Source: Microscillaceae bacterium (GTDB taxonomy: Bacteria; Bacteroidota; Bacteroidia; Cytophagales; Microscillaceae). From it: a stretch of 48,430 bases of DNA. The stretch covers positions 1 through 48,430 of the forward strand of contig JAABSX010000029.1 of NCBI GenBank assembly GCA_011390205.1, written 5' to 3'. How positions within the stretch are numbered: position 1 is the stretch's first letter; every line of letters starts with the position of its first letter. The notes below the pieces were generated by a model. It saw only the letters and a program-made list of their open reading frames with translations, ran no database searches and was not told where the DNA came from. Below, in pieces: positions 8,208-16,935 of this stretch. A program made the position numbers and the translations under genes.

Positions 8208-8612
8208 ATGATTCAAATAAATGATACTTATTCCCATACATTTCGCTTTACACAAGCAGAAGTAGTACGTTTTGCGGCATTGACTGGAGACGAAAATCCA
8301 CTGCACCTAGACAAAGATTATGCTGCCACGACTATTTTTAAACAACCAATTATGCATGGGTTTTTGGGTGCAAGTGTATTTTCAAAAGTTTTTGGAATGC
8401 TTTTTCCAGGGGAAGGGACTATTTACCTTAAGCAGAGCATGGATTTTTTAAGACCAATGCTTATAGAGACAGATTATGAAGCTACTTTTGAAATCAAGGA
8501 AATAGACTCAGAGAAGCACCGTGCTACAGTAAGCACATCTATCACTGACAAAACTACGGGCAAGCAAGTGATTAAAGGGGAGGCGCTCGTGATGCACCCC
8601 ACCAAGCTCTAA
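8208..8612 (+). CDS. phaJ: MaoC-like (R)-specific enoyl-CoA hydratase (PhaJ-type)
   Basis: A 134-residue single hot-dog-fold protein. The hydratase-2 motif is complete: FAALTGDENPLHLD at residues 22-35, with catalytic Asp28 and His33, followed by IMHGFL. Enzymes of this family hydrate trans-2-enoyl-CoA to (R)-3-hydroxyacyl-CoA, which feeds fatty-acid beta-oxidation intermediates into PHA synthesis. The gene is divergent from phaE-phaC and shares their upstream region, which supports that role. A general MaoC-family hydratase in another pathway cannot be excluded, so the symbol is tentative. Its stop codon interlocks with the stop of dagK on the other strand. Confidence 0.8.
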   Translation: MIQINDTYSHTFRFTQAEVVRFAALTGDENPLHLDKDYAATTIFKQPIMHGFLGASVFSKVFGMLFPGEGTIYLKQSMDFLRPMLIETDYEATFEIKEIDSEKHRATVSTSITDKTTGKQVIKGEALVMHPTKL

Positions 8613-8980
8613 ACCAATACGGCCCATAGTTTGGGCAAAAAGATAAGGCAGGCTATAGAAAGGGCTGTGAATGCAAGGATAAGTACGGCGGCACTTGCGG
8701 TGTCTTTGGTGATTTTTGCAAGAGGGTGATATTCTGGTGTAACCAAATCTACCAAACTCTCTAGGGCAGTATTAAAACTTTCCGCAGCCATTACCATGCC
8801 TATAGATAAGCAGACAAGACACCATTCAAGGATGTTTAGCCCAAGTAAAAAACTCAAGTATATCACCAAAATAGCCGTAAAAAGGTGTATTTTGGCATTA
8901 CTTTGTGTCTTAAATAAGTAGCTTAAGCCTTGCCCTGCAAATACAAAACTTTGGATTCTTTTCTTTAAAAAACTGACCAT
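8609..8980 (-). CDS. dagK: Diacylglycerol/undecaprenol kinase
   Basis: A 123-residue integral membrane kinase with three hydrophobic segments (about 33-50, 52-66 and 97-117). The DagK signature is clear: AAESFNTALESLVDL at 65-79 (catalytic Glu67 and Asn70) and AKITKDTASAAVL at 88-100 (Lys92, Asp93). Such proteins phosphorylate diacylglycerol or, in many non-proteobacteria, undecaprenol, so recycling the lipid carrier for cell-wall and glycan synthesis. The substrate cannot be decided from sequence. It ends overlapping by four bases with the convergent hydratase gene, so no terminator fits between the two. Confidence 0.93.
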   Translation of the reverse strand: MVSFLKKRIQSFVFAGQGLSYLFKTQSNAKIHLFTAILVIYLSFLLGLNILEWCLVCLSIGMVMAAESFNTALESLVDLVTPEYHPLAKITKDTASAAVLILAFTALSIACLIFLPKLWAVLV

Positions 8981-9060
8981 TTATTGTAAGTTTATGGTTC
9001 AAGATATATTTATTTCTTTGCTTTGCAATGTCATTGATTAAAAAGTGCTGTGGTGCAAAG

Positions 9061-10095
9061 TTAGAGGCCTTCTAGGTCAATCTCATCTGCGTATGTCTTG
9101 AGAGAGGCTTTGATTCTTTTTTTGATGTTGTACTTGAGGCTTTCGGGTGCTATGACGTGCATCATCTCACCAAAGCCCAGTATTTCCCTTTCTAGTTCAT
9201 AATTTATCTGCACATTGAGAGAGATGATAATTCCTTCTGATTTTTTTTCTAATAGTTTTTGGGAGTGATGCAGTGGTTTGGTGAGTACATAGGGGGCATT
9301 TTTTGTATTGACAAACAAGACAACCTCTTGGGGTGGCAGGTGGAGAGATACTGTAACTCCGATTACATCCTGAAAATAATCAATCAATGCTTTGTCGCCT
9401 TCATAGGTTTTAAATGGATCGTAGCCAATGTCAAATATTTGGATACGGTCAAGGGCAAGGGTTTGTATGAGGCGGTGATTTTGTCTGATGCCTAACACAA
9501 ACCACCTGTTTCGGTATTCTTTGAGCAGATAGGGGTAAAACAAAAATGTACTTGCTTTTTTTGCTTTGAAAGATTGATAAGTGATTTGAATGGTTTTTTT
9601 TTCGGTAATTGCTTTGTAAAGTGGCTCTAGGTATGCCAAGCCTTGCAGGTCTTCGTTTTTTTCAAAATCAATGATAGGCTCTCGCTTTGCCTGTGCAGTA
9701 CTGATTTTATCTTCTAGCTTTTGTACCATTCCAGCCAAATCTTGAAAGTGGGTAAAGGCTTTGAATTGTTTGAGTATCTCTACTACTTCGTGAAGTCTGC
9801 CTAAGTCTTGGGCAGTAAGAGGGATATTGGTGATAGAGTAAGCAGGGTCTTGGTAAGTGTAATATTTTTTATTTACTACAATAATGGGCGCTTCATAGCC
9901 CAGTTTTTCACTTCTCATGAGTTGTATATCCATCTGGATAGTACGTTTGCTGACTCCCTTGTCTATGCCTTCATACTCGTAGAGTGCTTGTGAGCAAGCC
10001 TCTACGAGGTCATCTAGAGTCCATTTTCGGTATTTGTTTTGCAGGCACTGGTCTATGGTGCGGTAGCGTAGGAGTGCATTTCGATTGATGGGCAT
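9061..10095 (-). CDS. WYL-domain transcriptional regulator
   Basis: A 344-residue protein with an N-terminal winged-helix DNA-binding region (about 1-85, containing WTLDDLVEACSQAL and SKRTIQMDIQLMRS). It is followed by a WYL domain around 165-240, where ITYQSFKAKK...FYPYLLKEYRNRWFVLG holds the characteristic strand pattern, and by a WCX-type C-terminal region. WYL proteins sense a ligand, often nucleic acid or a nucleotide, and act as transcription regulators; many control defence or stress genes. No defence operon is adjacent. The nearest gene upstream on the same strand is a two-helix membrane protein 81 bp away. The target promoter is unknown. Confidence 0.85.
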   Translation of the reverse strand: MPINRNALLRYRTIDQCLQNKYRKWTLDDLVEACSQALYEYEGIDKGVSKRTIQMDIQLMRSEKLGYEAPIIVVNKKYYTYQDPAYSITNIPLTAQDLGRLHEVVEILKQFKAFTHFQDLAGMVQKLEDKISTAQAKREPIIDFEKNEDLQGLAYLEPLYKAITEKKTIQITYQSFKAKKASTFLFYPYLLKEYRNRWFVLGIRQNHRLIQTLALDRIQIFDIGYDPFKTYEGDKALIDYFQDVIGVTVSLHLPPQEVVLFVNTKNAPYVLTKPLHHSQKLLEKKSEGIIISLNVQINYELEREILGFGEMMHVIAPESLKYNIKKRIKASLKTYADEIDLEGL

Positions 10096-10176
10096 AGACT
10101 TATTTTGGGATATTCTTAGGTTTGAATTTAGCTATTTTTTTTCAGAAAAGCAATCCAAGCCACTAAAGTCAATGAT

Positions 10177-10704
10177 TTAAGAAACAAATTTTTGAAGGCT
10201 CTTACTCTGAAATCCCAGTCCTAAATGTCTGATGATGCTTTGCTTGAATGTGTCTGTTTGCGTTTCATTTTTTGGCAATGCAAGTCTGTAGCTTTCTCCA
10301 TTTTTGAGGTGAAGTAATAAATAATTTTTTGTCTTTTTATTGTCGTTTACGTTTTCTTCTAGTGCAGTGATTCCTTTGAGGGATATTTTAAGCACCTTGT
10401 CGTAGAATTTATTTTGCTTTGAAATAAGGAGGTAGCCCTTTGGGGGGTTTAGCTCTACATACATATTGGCATAGATAAAACAGCTCAGGAATAGAGGAAA
10501 AAGTGCCACAATCCCGAAAAAGGCGATAAAAAAAAATTTAAGCCAGATAAGGTCAGTAATAATAGCAGCAAAGCCCAATACGGCCAATACGGCCCTTAGC
10601 TTTATACGCAGGTTTTTGTGATTCTCCCAAGTGATAACCTCTGGATGCTGTCTTTGATACTGCCAATCTTTTATGTGAATGATTTTTCCCACTGTTGCGC
10701 TCAT
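10177..10704 (-). CDS. Hypothetical membrane protein with two transmembrane helices
   Basis: Start taken at the second in-frame Met (MSATVGKIIHIKDW), because the 17 residues preceding it look non-coding. The product of about 175 residues has a soluble N-terminal segment, a hydrophobic hairpin (about residues 33-78: VLAVLGFAAIITDLIWL and FFFIAFFGIVALFPLFL) and a C-terminal domain that is strand-rich (ELNPPKGYLLISKQN, KNYLLLHLKNGESYRLALP). The layout resembles bacterial PH-domain membrane proteins, but no family is firmly recognised. It is upstream of the WYL gene on the same strand and might be co-transcribed with it. Confidence 0.6.
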   Translation of the reverse strand: MSATVGKIIHIKDWQYQRQHPEVITWENHKNLRIKLRAVLAVLGFAAIITDLIWLKFFFIAFFGIVALFPLFLSCFIYANMYVELNPPKGYLLISKQNKFYDKVLKISLKGITALEENVNDNKKTKNYLLLHLKNGESYRLALPKNETQTDTFKQSIIRHLGLGFQSKSLQKFVS

Positions 10705-10907
10705 ACTAATTTGATAGAAGATGTTATGCTGTTTATAAATGCAAAATCGTGCCATAGGCAGCAGCTAATCCATAAGATTCGCTGCTTTGTAAGATTTTAT
10801 GCAAATAAGATTATTTTGAGGAAAGCAACATGTTGTGTAGGTTTTTTTATATCTTTATCACCCAGATAGTTATCTATCAGAGTACAAAAATAAATAAACA
10901 CTTAATT

Positions 10908-11672
10908 ATGAATATTTTAGATAAATTTAAATTAGATGGTCAAGTAGCCATTATCACAGGTGCAAGCAAAGGAATCGGTGAAGCCATTGCAAGAGGGTTA
11001 GGGCAAGCAGGTGCCAAGGTGGTCATCTCTAGCCGCAAACAAGACGCCGTAGATGAAGTAGCTGTACAATTAAAAGAAGAAGGGATAGAGGTCCTTGCCG
11101 TGGCAGCACACAATGGAGACAGCGAACAGCTCCAAAACTTGGTAGATATTGCCATGAAGACCTTCGGGCGGATAGACATTGTCATCAACAATGCAGCTAC
11201 CAACCCCGCCTTCGGCCCTGTGGTCAATACAACTGATGCAGCCTTTGATAAAATCATAGAGGTAAATCTGAAAGGCATGTTTATGCTTGGCAAAATGGTG
11301 TATCCTGAATTGAAAAAAAATAAAGGCCGAGTGATTAACATCAGTAGTGTAGCTGGTATTCGCCCCGACCACCGCACGGGCATCTACAGTGTCAGTAAAT
11401 CGGCTGCCATTTCTTTGACCCAAGTACTGGCAAGAGACTGGGGCAAGGACGGCATCAGGGTCAATGCCATCTGCCCAGGGCTTATCCGCACCAAAATGAG
11501 CGAAGCCCTCTGGAAAGATGAGCGTGTGCTTACCTCAGTTTTGCCTATGATTCCGATTAACCGCATTGCAGAGCCAGAAGAAATGGTCGGGCTTGCTTTA
11601 TTTTTAGCCTCAGAGGCATCTTCTTACTGCACAGGAGGCGTTTATGTAGCGGATGGTGGGCTGATTATCTAG
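10908..11672 (+). CDS. Short-chain dehydrogenase/reductase (SDR)
   Basis: A 254-residue classical SDR. The cofactor motif TGASKGIG is at 18-25, NNAA at 94-97, catalytic Ser147 in ISSVAG, and the YSVSK catalytic Tyr160/Lys164. The sequence ISSRKQ after the second strand suggests NADP(H) use. It ends with the usual GGVYVADGG segment. The start was set at ATG 10908; the longer open frame upstream has no coding look. The family includes FabG-type 3-oxoacyl reductases and DHRS4-like carbonyl reductases. As it lies 3 kb from a PHA synthase it might reduce 3-oxoacyl-CoA, but this is only suggested by proximity. Confidence 0.88.
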   Translation: MNILDKFKLDGQVAIITGASKGIGEAIARGLGQAGAKVVISSRKQDAVDEVAVQLKEEGIEVLAVAAHNGDSEQLQNLVDIAMKTFGRIDIVINNAATNPAFGPVVNTTDAAFDKIIEVNLKGMFMLGKMVYPELKKNKGRVINISSVAGIRPDHRTGIYSVSKSAAISLTQVLARDWGKDGIRVNAICPGLIRTKMSEALWKDERVLTSVLPMIPINRIAEPEEMVGLALFLASEASSYCTGGVYVADGGLII

Positions 11673-11942
11673 TGTGATTTTCACATCGGGTTCAGAGGTG
11701 GCTTTTAAGGAGCTGCTCAAAATGAAACCACACTACTTTTTATATCACACAATGATATTTGCCCACACGTATTTGGTGGATGCTATTCTTTAGACAATGT
11801 ATCATTAATCAATACATTGGCAAATTAGAGCATCCACTTAGTTGTTGCCTGTACTCAGTATGGTTTCTTTTGGCAAAAGCATTAAATTACATTTGTTTTG
11901 CACTTCTGATAAATATACTGCGCATATTAAAAAAATATTACA
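11673..11942. other. Gene-poor stretch between SDR and small hypothetical gene
   Basis: About 270 bases without a convincing gene. Short open frames here lack coding character (Trp/Cys-rich, unusual starts). No clear terminator follows the SDR gene. Confidence 0.5.
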
Positions 11943-12239
11943 ATGTTAAAAATACAATTAGAAATCGCTTTTTTAGACCAGTTTGAGCAAATGCTTTTTA
12001 GAGTAAATCATGAAAGGTCTATAGAATCTCTCCAATCAGGAGAAAGCACACTAAACGGCATCATCAATGAAATACGGCAAGAAGTACCTAGATTTGTGAA
12101 GGAGGCCTTAGAAAATAAAGCCGAGCAAGATACACATGCAGGTGAAATTTTGCCAAGGGTTTCTAAAGTAAGATTGCAATTTGATGTGCAAGGGCAGATA
12201 GTCAGCACTACGGTACCCATAGAAGCTATTCTTCCTTAG
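11943..12239 (+). CDS. Small hypothetical protein
   Basis: A 98-residue soluble protein: helical first half (LDQFEQMLFRVNHERSIESL, IRQEVPRFVKEALENKAEQ), then two strands (VSKVRLQFDVQGQIVSTTVPIEAIL). It reads as a real gene from its codon use and amphipathic pattern. No family is recognised and no signal peptide is seen. It stands alone and converges on a secreted-protein gene. Confidence 0.55.
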   Translation: MLKIQLEIAFLDQFEQMLFRVNHERSIESLQSGESTLNGIINEIRQEVPRFVKEALENKAEQDTHAGEILPRVSKVRLQFDVQGQIVSTTVPIEAILP

Positions 12240-12314
12240 CCTTGCTTAGATACAGAGATACAGGCCTGACATCTTCTCAAAAATGCCAGGTCTTAATGAG
12301 ACTAAAATATTGAC

Positions 12315-12806
12315 TCAGTTGGGCTGTATGGAAGAGAGTGTCATGTGAAGCAGCTCTTTTGTGCTTTTGTTTCTACTACATATCCAGCCAACATATGCTT
12401 GTTTTTCCCACTCAAAGGTGAAAATAACTGCGGAGTACTTGTTTTCAAACTCTATGAACTGAACTTTTATGTGATGTTGTTCTCTGGTAATCCATTTTCT
12501 GTCATTGATAATTTCTGTTTTTTGACTTGGGTTGATGGCATCATCAGGGATTTCTTCTAATATACTCTCTGTCTTTTGTTTGAGTTGTCTGGGCTGTGAT
12601 TTGTAAAAACATAGTTCATAATCATGCAGTGATTGCCCACGTGTTTCTATCCAGTAATGTGCTTTTTTAGCGTTGGCTTTTCCTATGCTGTTTTGTGGAA
12701 GTTTGAACTGTATATTCCAGAGTTTCTCCACTTGGTAGGGGGTCTGGGCATGTAGCCCAAGGTTTATCATAAGAAAAAGACTGATGTACAGAACCTTATA
12801 TATCAT
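12315..12806 (-). CDS. Secreted hypothetical protein
   Basis: Start placed at MIYKVLYISLF, which gives a standard signal peptide ending in LHAQ and a mature protein of about 140 residues. The longer frame upstream would bury that signal. The mature part is rich in Lys, Gln and aromatic residues (VEKLWNIQFKLPQNS, HHIKVQFIEFENKYS, FTFEWEKQAYVGWIC). It is probably periplasmic. The gene begins 84 bases after the murB stop on the same strand, so it may belong to the LRR-murB transcription unit. No family is recognised. Confidence 0.65.
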   Translation of the reverse strand: MIYKVLYISLFLMINLGLHAQTPYQVEKLWNIQFKLPQNSIGKANAKKAHYWIETRGQSLHDYELCFYKSQPRQLKQKTESILEEIPDDAINPSQKTEIINDRKWITREQHHIKVQFIEFENKYSAVIFTFEWEKQAYVGWICSRNKSTKELLHMTLSSIQPN

Positions 12807-12889
12807 TGTATTTTGATTTATTAATATCATCAAATCTAAAAGAATCATTCTCAGTAAAAAAATGAAGGCATTTGGTAGCATGTAACTTT

Positions 12890-13903
12890 TCAGGGAATAA
12901 TATTAATTTCTGGTGATAATTTTACTTCAAATAGTTCATTTACGGAGTCCTGTATTTTTTGAGAGAGTGCTAAAATGTCTTTGCCTTGGGCATTTCCTAG
13001 ATTGACTAATACGAGGGCTTGTTTTTCGTGTACCCCAGCTTTTCCTTCTTTTTTACCTTTCCAGCCAGCTTGCTCTATGAGCCATCCTGCGGGCACTTTG
13101 ACCAGACCTTCTGGGCTAGGATATGCAGGGACGTGCTCAAACCTTGCCTTGATTGATTCAAAATGTGCTGGGCTTATTTCAGGATTTTTGAAGAAGCTTC
13201 CCCCATTTCCTATTTTGGCAGGGTCTGGCAGTTTGCTTTTTCTAATCTCACAGATTACCTCACTGACGGCTTGTATGCTGAGAGTTTGTATGTTTTTTTG
13301 CTTGAGGATTTCTTGGATAGCACCATATTCCACCCTAAAGGTAGGTTTTTTGGAAAGTCTAAAAGTAACATGGTGTATGATATACTGGTATTTGTATTTA
13401 TTTTTAAAGATGCTCTCTCTGTATCCGAAGGCACAGTCTTGATTATTGAGGGTTATTTGCTGCTGTGTATCTCTGTGAATGGCTTCTACGGAGTGTATGA
13501 CTTCTTTTATTTCTACGCCATAAGCACCAATGTTTTGCATAGGTGCTGCCCCTACAGTACCAGGGATGAGAGACAGGTTTTCTACCCCAGCGTATTGTTT
13601 TTGTAGGCAGTAGCACACAAACTCATGCCAGTTTTCGCCTGCCCCTACTCTGAGCCAGACGTGTTGCGGGTCTTCTTTTATTTTTTGAATGCCTTTGATT
13701 TCGTTTTTGAGTGTCAGCCCTTCAAAATCTTGCACAAACAATATGTTGCTGCCTCCTCCCAAGATAAGTAAAGGCTCATCAGGAAGCGTTTCTTTGATTT
13801 TCACCAAATCTTCTATACACTCAAAAGTAGCAAAATAGCGAGATTTGGCATCTATTCCAAAGGTATTATAAGGCCTCAGAGAAAAATTTTGTTTGATTAT
13901 CAT
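12890..13903 (-). CDS. murB: UDP-N-acetylenolpyruvoylglucosamine reductase
   Basis: MurB is an FAD enzyme that reduces UDP-GlcNAc-enolpyruvate to UDP-MurNAc with NADPH, the second committed step of peptidoglycan synthesis in the cytoplasm. Family signatures are present: PYNTFGIDAKSRYF at the start, GGGSNILF (FAD), IPGTVGAAPMQNIGAYG, FGYRESIFK with the long insert of type I (E. coli-like) MurB, and NGGSFFKNP with the catalytic Ser. The start used is the second Met (MIIKQNFSLRPYNTFG), which matches the family; an upstream ATG at 13930 would add nine residues. It follows the secreted LRR gene by 36 bases, so the two are probably co-transcribed. Confidence 0.95.
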   Translation of the reverse strand: MIIKQNFSLRPYNTFGIDAKSRYFATFECIEDLVKIKETLPDEPLLILGGGSNILFVQDFEGLTLKNEIKGIQKIKEDPQHVWLRVGAGENWHEFVCYCLQKQYAGVENLSLIPGTVGAAPMQNIGAYGVEIKEVIHSVEAIHRDTQQQITLNNQDCAFGYRESIFKNKYKYQYIIHHVTFRLSKKPTFRVEYGAIQEILKQKNIQTLSIQAVSEVICEIRKSKLPDPAKIGNGGSFFKNPEISPAHFESIKARFEHVPAYPSPEGLVKVPAGWLIEQAGWKGKKEGKAGVHEKQALVLVNLGNAQGKDILALSQKIQDSVNELFEVKLSPEINIIP

Positions 13904-13939
13904 GGATGGTGCTTGCTTTGTTAAAATCAATCTGCAATG

Positions 13940-15475
13940 CTAAAAAATAACTGAGACTTTTAAAAAGTCTTTTCTGATTTTATCTATGTTATCTTTTTGG
14001 AGAGCGTTTCCTTGTAGGTTTATTTTCTCTAATTCGGGGAGCTCATCGGATGAAATATCAATGGCTGTAATCTGATTATTTTCTACATAAATTTCTTGAA
14101 GATGTTTCAGCATTTTGATGTTTTGAGGTAATTCGCTGAGTTGATTATTGCCCATAAATACACTTCTGAGTTCTACAAGAGAAGAAAAATCAAGGCTGCG
14201 AAGTTGGTTATGGCTCAAATCTAAGGAGTACAAATACTTCATAAGCTCTTGCCCGAAGTCAAGTGTCTTTAGTTGGTTTTTTTTGATGACCAAGGCTTTC
14301 AAGTTTTTGAGTAGCCAGAGGCTAGGAGGCAGCTCGCTGAGTTGGTTATCACTTAAATCTAGCACAGTGAGTTCAGCCATTCGCCCAAAATCAGGGCTGA
14401 GTGCCTGTATTTTATTTCTCCCTAGATAAAGGACTTTTAGCGAATGGAGCAAACAAAGGCGGCTTTCCCAAGATTCAAGTTGATTTTGTCCGAGGTCTAA
14501 GAAGACTAAATTTTGGAGTTTTTCTAAATTTTGGGGCAGTGTGCTGAGTGCATTGTCAGATACATCAAGGTATTGCAGTCCTGCCAGTGTATGTAGGGTT
14601 TCGGGCAGGCTGTTGAGTTGGTTATGCTCCAGATTCAGGTTATTGAGTTTTGCCATACTCTTAAAATTGGCAGGCATACTCGAGAGTAGATTATAAGAAA
14701 TATCTAATTTTTCAATACTTTTTAGTTTTTTCCAGTCATCTGGGAGTTGCTTTAGTTGATTGTGGGCTATATACATTTCTTGTATTTTTTCTAACCTCGT
14801 GATTTCGTCGGGGAGTGTCTGAAGCTGGTTATAGTCTATCCATAGTTTTTTTAGCTGTGTAAGTTGCTGTATTTTTTTTGGGATATTTTTAATCCGATTA
14901 TGGCTCAATATAAGTATTTCGAGCCCATTGCCAAGTGTTTGGGGGAGGCTGTCTAGCCGATTATGGGTAATGGAAAGCTCTCGGAGATTCTCCAGCAAGG
15001 CAATGCTATCAGAGAGCTGTGTCAGGAGGTTATTGTCTAGCTGGAGTGTCCGTAGGTTACTCATCCCGAAGATGCTCTGAGGGATGGCAGTGAGTCGAAG
15101 AGATTTCAGCTCCAGTATTTGTAAATTATCTAAGGTATCTAGCTCCTCAGGAAACGATTCTATGGGATTATTAGAAAGTCGCAAGATTTTGAGCTGCTTG
15201 AGTGCTGCCACTTTTCCAGGCACAAGGGTGATTTGATTGTTGTTAAGGTTGAGCTCTTGTAGATTTTTAAAAAGAAGGATTTCTCCTGGCACCTCGCTTA
15301 GCTTTTGGTTGCTGAGGTCAAGTCTGATGACTTTCTCAGGTTCTTTGCTCGCCTTTTTTATATCTCTGTAGATTGGCTGCGTATAATTGTATGTGTGGGC
15401 TTGGGTCTGGTCTTGAGCAGTGCTATTAAGGATAGACAGTACACAAACTAACATAAGAACTGGATATGTTTTCAT
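13940..15475 (-). CDS. Secreted leucine-rich repeat protein (about 20 repeats)
   Basis: A 511-residue protein with a signal peptide (MKTYPVLMLVCVLSILNSTAQ) and, from about residue 47 to the end, some twenty leucine-rich repeats of 22-24 residues (patterns such as LQELNLNNNQIT, LEILILSHNRIKNIP, LEKLDISYNLLSS). No T9SS sorting domain or membrane anchor is visible, so it is expected in the periplasm or outside. The fold is a solenoid used for protein binding. The repeat unit is similar to that of the cytoplasmic LRR protein at 1257-2306. It is directly upstream of murB, an unusual partner for an LRR protein; a cell-wall role is possible but unproven. Confidence 0.88.
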   Translation of the reverse strand: MKTYPVLMLVCVLSILNSTAQDQTQAHTYNYTQPIYRDIKKASKEPEKVIRLDLSNQKLSEVPGEILLFKNLQELNLNNNQITLVPGKVAALKQLKILRLSNNPIESFPEELDTLDNLQILELKSLRLTAIPQSIFGMSNLRTLQLDNNLLTQLSDSIALLENLRELSITHNRLDSLPQTLGNGLEILILSHNRIKNIPKKIQQLTQLKKLWIDYNQLQTLPDEITRLEKIQEMYIAHNQLKQLPDDWKKLKSIEKLDISYNLLSSMPANFKSMAKLNNLNLEHNQLNSLPETLHTLAGLQYLDVSDNALSTLPQNLEKLQNLVFLDLGQNQLESWESRLCLLHSLKVLYLGRNKIQALSPDFGRMAELTVLDLSDNQLSELPPSLWLLKNLKALVIKKNQLKTLDFGQELMKYLYSLDLSHNQLRSLDFSSLVELRSVFMGNNQLSELPQNIKMLKHLQEIYVENNQITAIDISSDELPELEKINLQGNALQKDNIDKIRKDFLKVSVIF

Positions 15476-15644
15476 TGACTTATCATAAAATGAAGCGAGT
15501 GATTTTTAATGAGGGTAAAAAAGACCTTCACAAAAATTGTTTTTACCTTAAACGCTTAAGAGTTCATTTTATTTAGTGGGGCAGACATGGCACTTTCTAG
15601 GAAAGCAGCACACCTGCCTCAAGGCACTATTTAAAATCTATTAT

Positions 15645-16649
15645 TTATGCTATTTTGATGACCAATTTACCAAACTGCCCTCCTGCTTCCATCTCATCAA
15701 AAGCAGAGATGGCTTCTTCTATGGGGCGGATAGAACTTATGATGGGTTCAATTTTGTGGTGGTTTACAAATTCAATCATTTCTCCAAATTCTTGGTCATT
15801 GCCCATGGTTGTTCCTTTGATGCTTGCCTGAGAAAAAAACAAACGAGGAATGTTAATGGGTGAGGGTGTGCCTGCTGTAGTACCATAGATTACTAAAGAA
15901 CCTGCAGGGGCAATCATCTTTGCTACTTCTCCAAAATCAGGCCCTGCAGCACTGTCTATAATGGTATTGAAGCCTAGTGGCTCTAACTTCTGGGCGGCTT
16001 TGTACCATTTTTCGGTTTTGTAATTAAAGCCTTCGGCAGCACCTAATTCTTTGGCTCGGGCTATTTTTTCATCGCTTCCTGAGCTTACATAGACCTTTGC
16101 CCCTGCTGCCACACAAAACTGCAAGGCAAACAAGGCCACACCACCACCTATGCCTGTGATGAGTACCTTGTCGCCTTTTTTGACTTTGCCTTTTCCGAAG
16201 ACAGCCCTGAAAGCCGTCAGACCTCCCAAGGGAATGGCTGCCGCTTGTTCTGCACTTAGGTGTGCGGGCTTGCTGTGTAGGCGGTGCGCAGGCAGGGCAA
16301 GGTGCTCTGAAAGTGTACCATTGGTGGGCATGCCTAAGATAGAATAATTATAGCCCTGAAATTCGGGGTCATCTCCCCAGTTTACGTTGGGGTTCATAAT
16401 TACTTCTTTGCCCACCCAGCTTTGGTCTGCATCATCGGCTACTTTTTCTACCACACCACAGCCATCTGAGCCTAAGATAGAAGGAAACCGCAGGCCTGGA
16501 TACATCCCGAGTCTGCACCATTGGTCACGGTGATTGAGTGCCGCAGCTTTGATTTTGATAAGGGCTTCCCCTGCTTTGAGTGCTGGAGTAGGGCTATCTT
16601 TGAATACTAATTTTTCGTCTGGATTTTCTTGTAATACAATGGATTTCAT
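15645..16649 (-). CDS. Zinc-independent MDR-family oxidoreductase
   Basis: A 334-residue medium-chain dehydrogenase/reductase. The N-terminal GroES-like domain (AALNHRDQWCRLGMYPG, ILGSDGCGVVEKV) is followed by a Rossmann domain with GIGGGVALFALQF (cofactor loop) and VYVSSGSDEKIARAKELGA. The four structural-zinc cysteines of alcohol dehydrogenases are absent, so it belongs to the quinone-oxidoreductase/enoyl-reductase-like branch, normally NADPH-linked. The true substrate cannot be inferred. It is transcribed alone in the same direction as the aldehyde dehydrogenase upstream, from which a terminator separates it. Confidence 0.85.
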   Translation of the reverse strand: MKSIVLQENPDEKLVFKDSPTPALKAGEALIKIKAAALNHRDQWCRLGMYPGLRFPSILGSDGCGVVEKVADDADQSWVGKEVIMNPNVNWGDDPEFQGYNYSILGMPTNGTLSEHLALPAHRLHSKPAHLSAEQAAAIPLGGLTAFRAVFGKGKVKKGDKVLITGIGGGVALFALQFCVAAGAKVYVSSGSDEKIARAKELGAAEGFNYKTEKWYKAAQKLEPLGFNTIIDSAAGPDFGEVAKMIAPAGSLVIYGTTAGTPSPINIPRLFFSQASIKGTTMGNDQEFGEMIEFVNHHKIEPIISSIRPIEEAISAFDEMEAGGQFGKLVIKIA

Positions 16650-16870
16650 AAGGATATATTTTTAAGGGTGAATTGAAAATAAAATAAATACAATCTTTTC
16701 TGCTAATATAACCCAAATCTTAGAGGATAAGAAACTTGTAGTGGGATACTTGACTGGATGCTTGTAAGAAATATTTTACTCAATACCCAGACTTATTTCA
16801 ATGACTATTCACCCATAGATTTACATTGGCTAAGCAGGGGGCATAGATTTATAGAAAATGTAAGCCCACA

Positions 16871-16909
16871 AAAAAAGCTTCTCAAAGATATTTAGGTCTT
16901 TGAGAAGCT
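16871..16909 (-). terminator. Rho-independent terminator downstream of aldehyde dehydrogenase
   Basis: A perfect 13-bp inverted repeat (AGCTTCTCAAAGA / TCTTTGAGAAGCT) is followed on the minus strand by a run of T. It lies just after the aldehyde dehydrogenase stop codon. The rest of 16650-16870 holds no gene and only the upstream region of the MDR gene. Confidence 0.88.
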
Positions 16910-16935
16910 ATCTTAATAATTTGATTATGAGTTAC

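Noticed and set aside
11759-11986. 75-codon open frame before the small hypothetical gene
   Set aside because: It overlaps the better supported frame at 11943 and is rich in Trp and Cys without pattern.
12258-12294. Short inverted repeat CCTGACAT / ATGCCAGG after the small gene
   Set aside because: One mismatch and no T tract; too weak to call a terminator.
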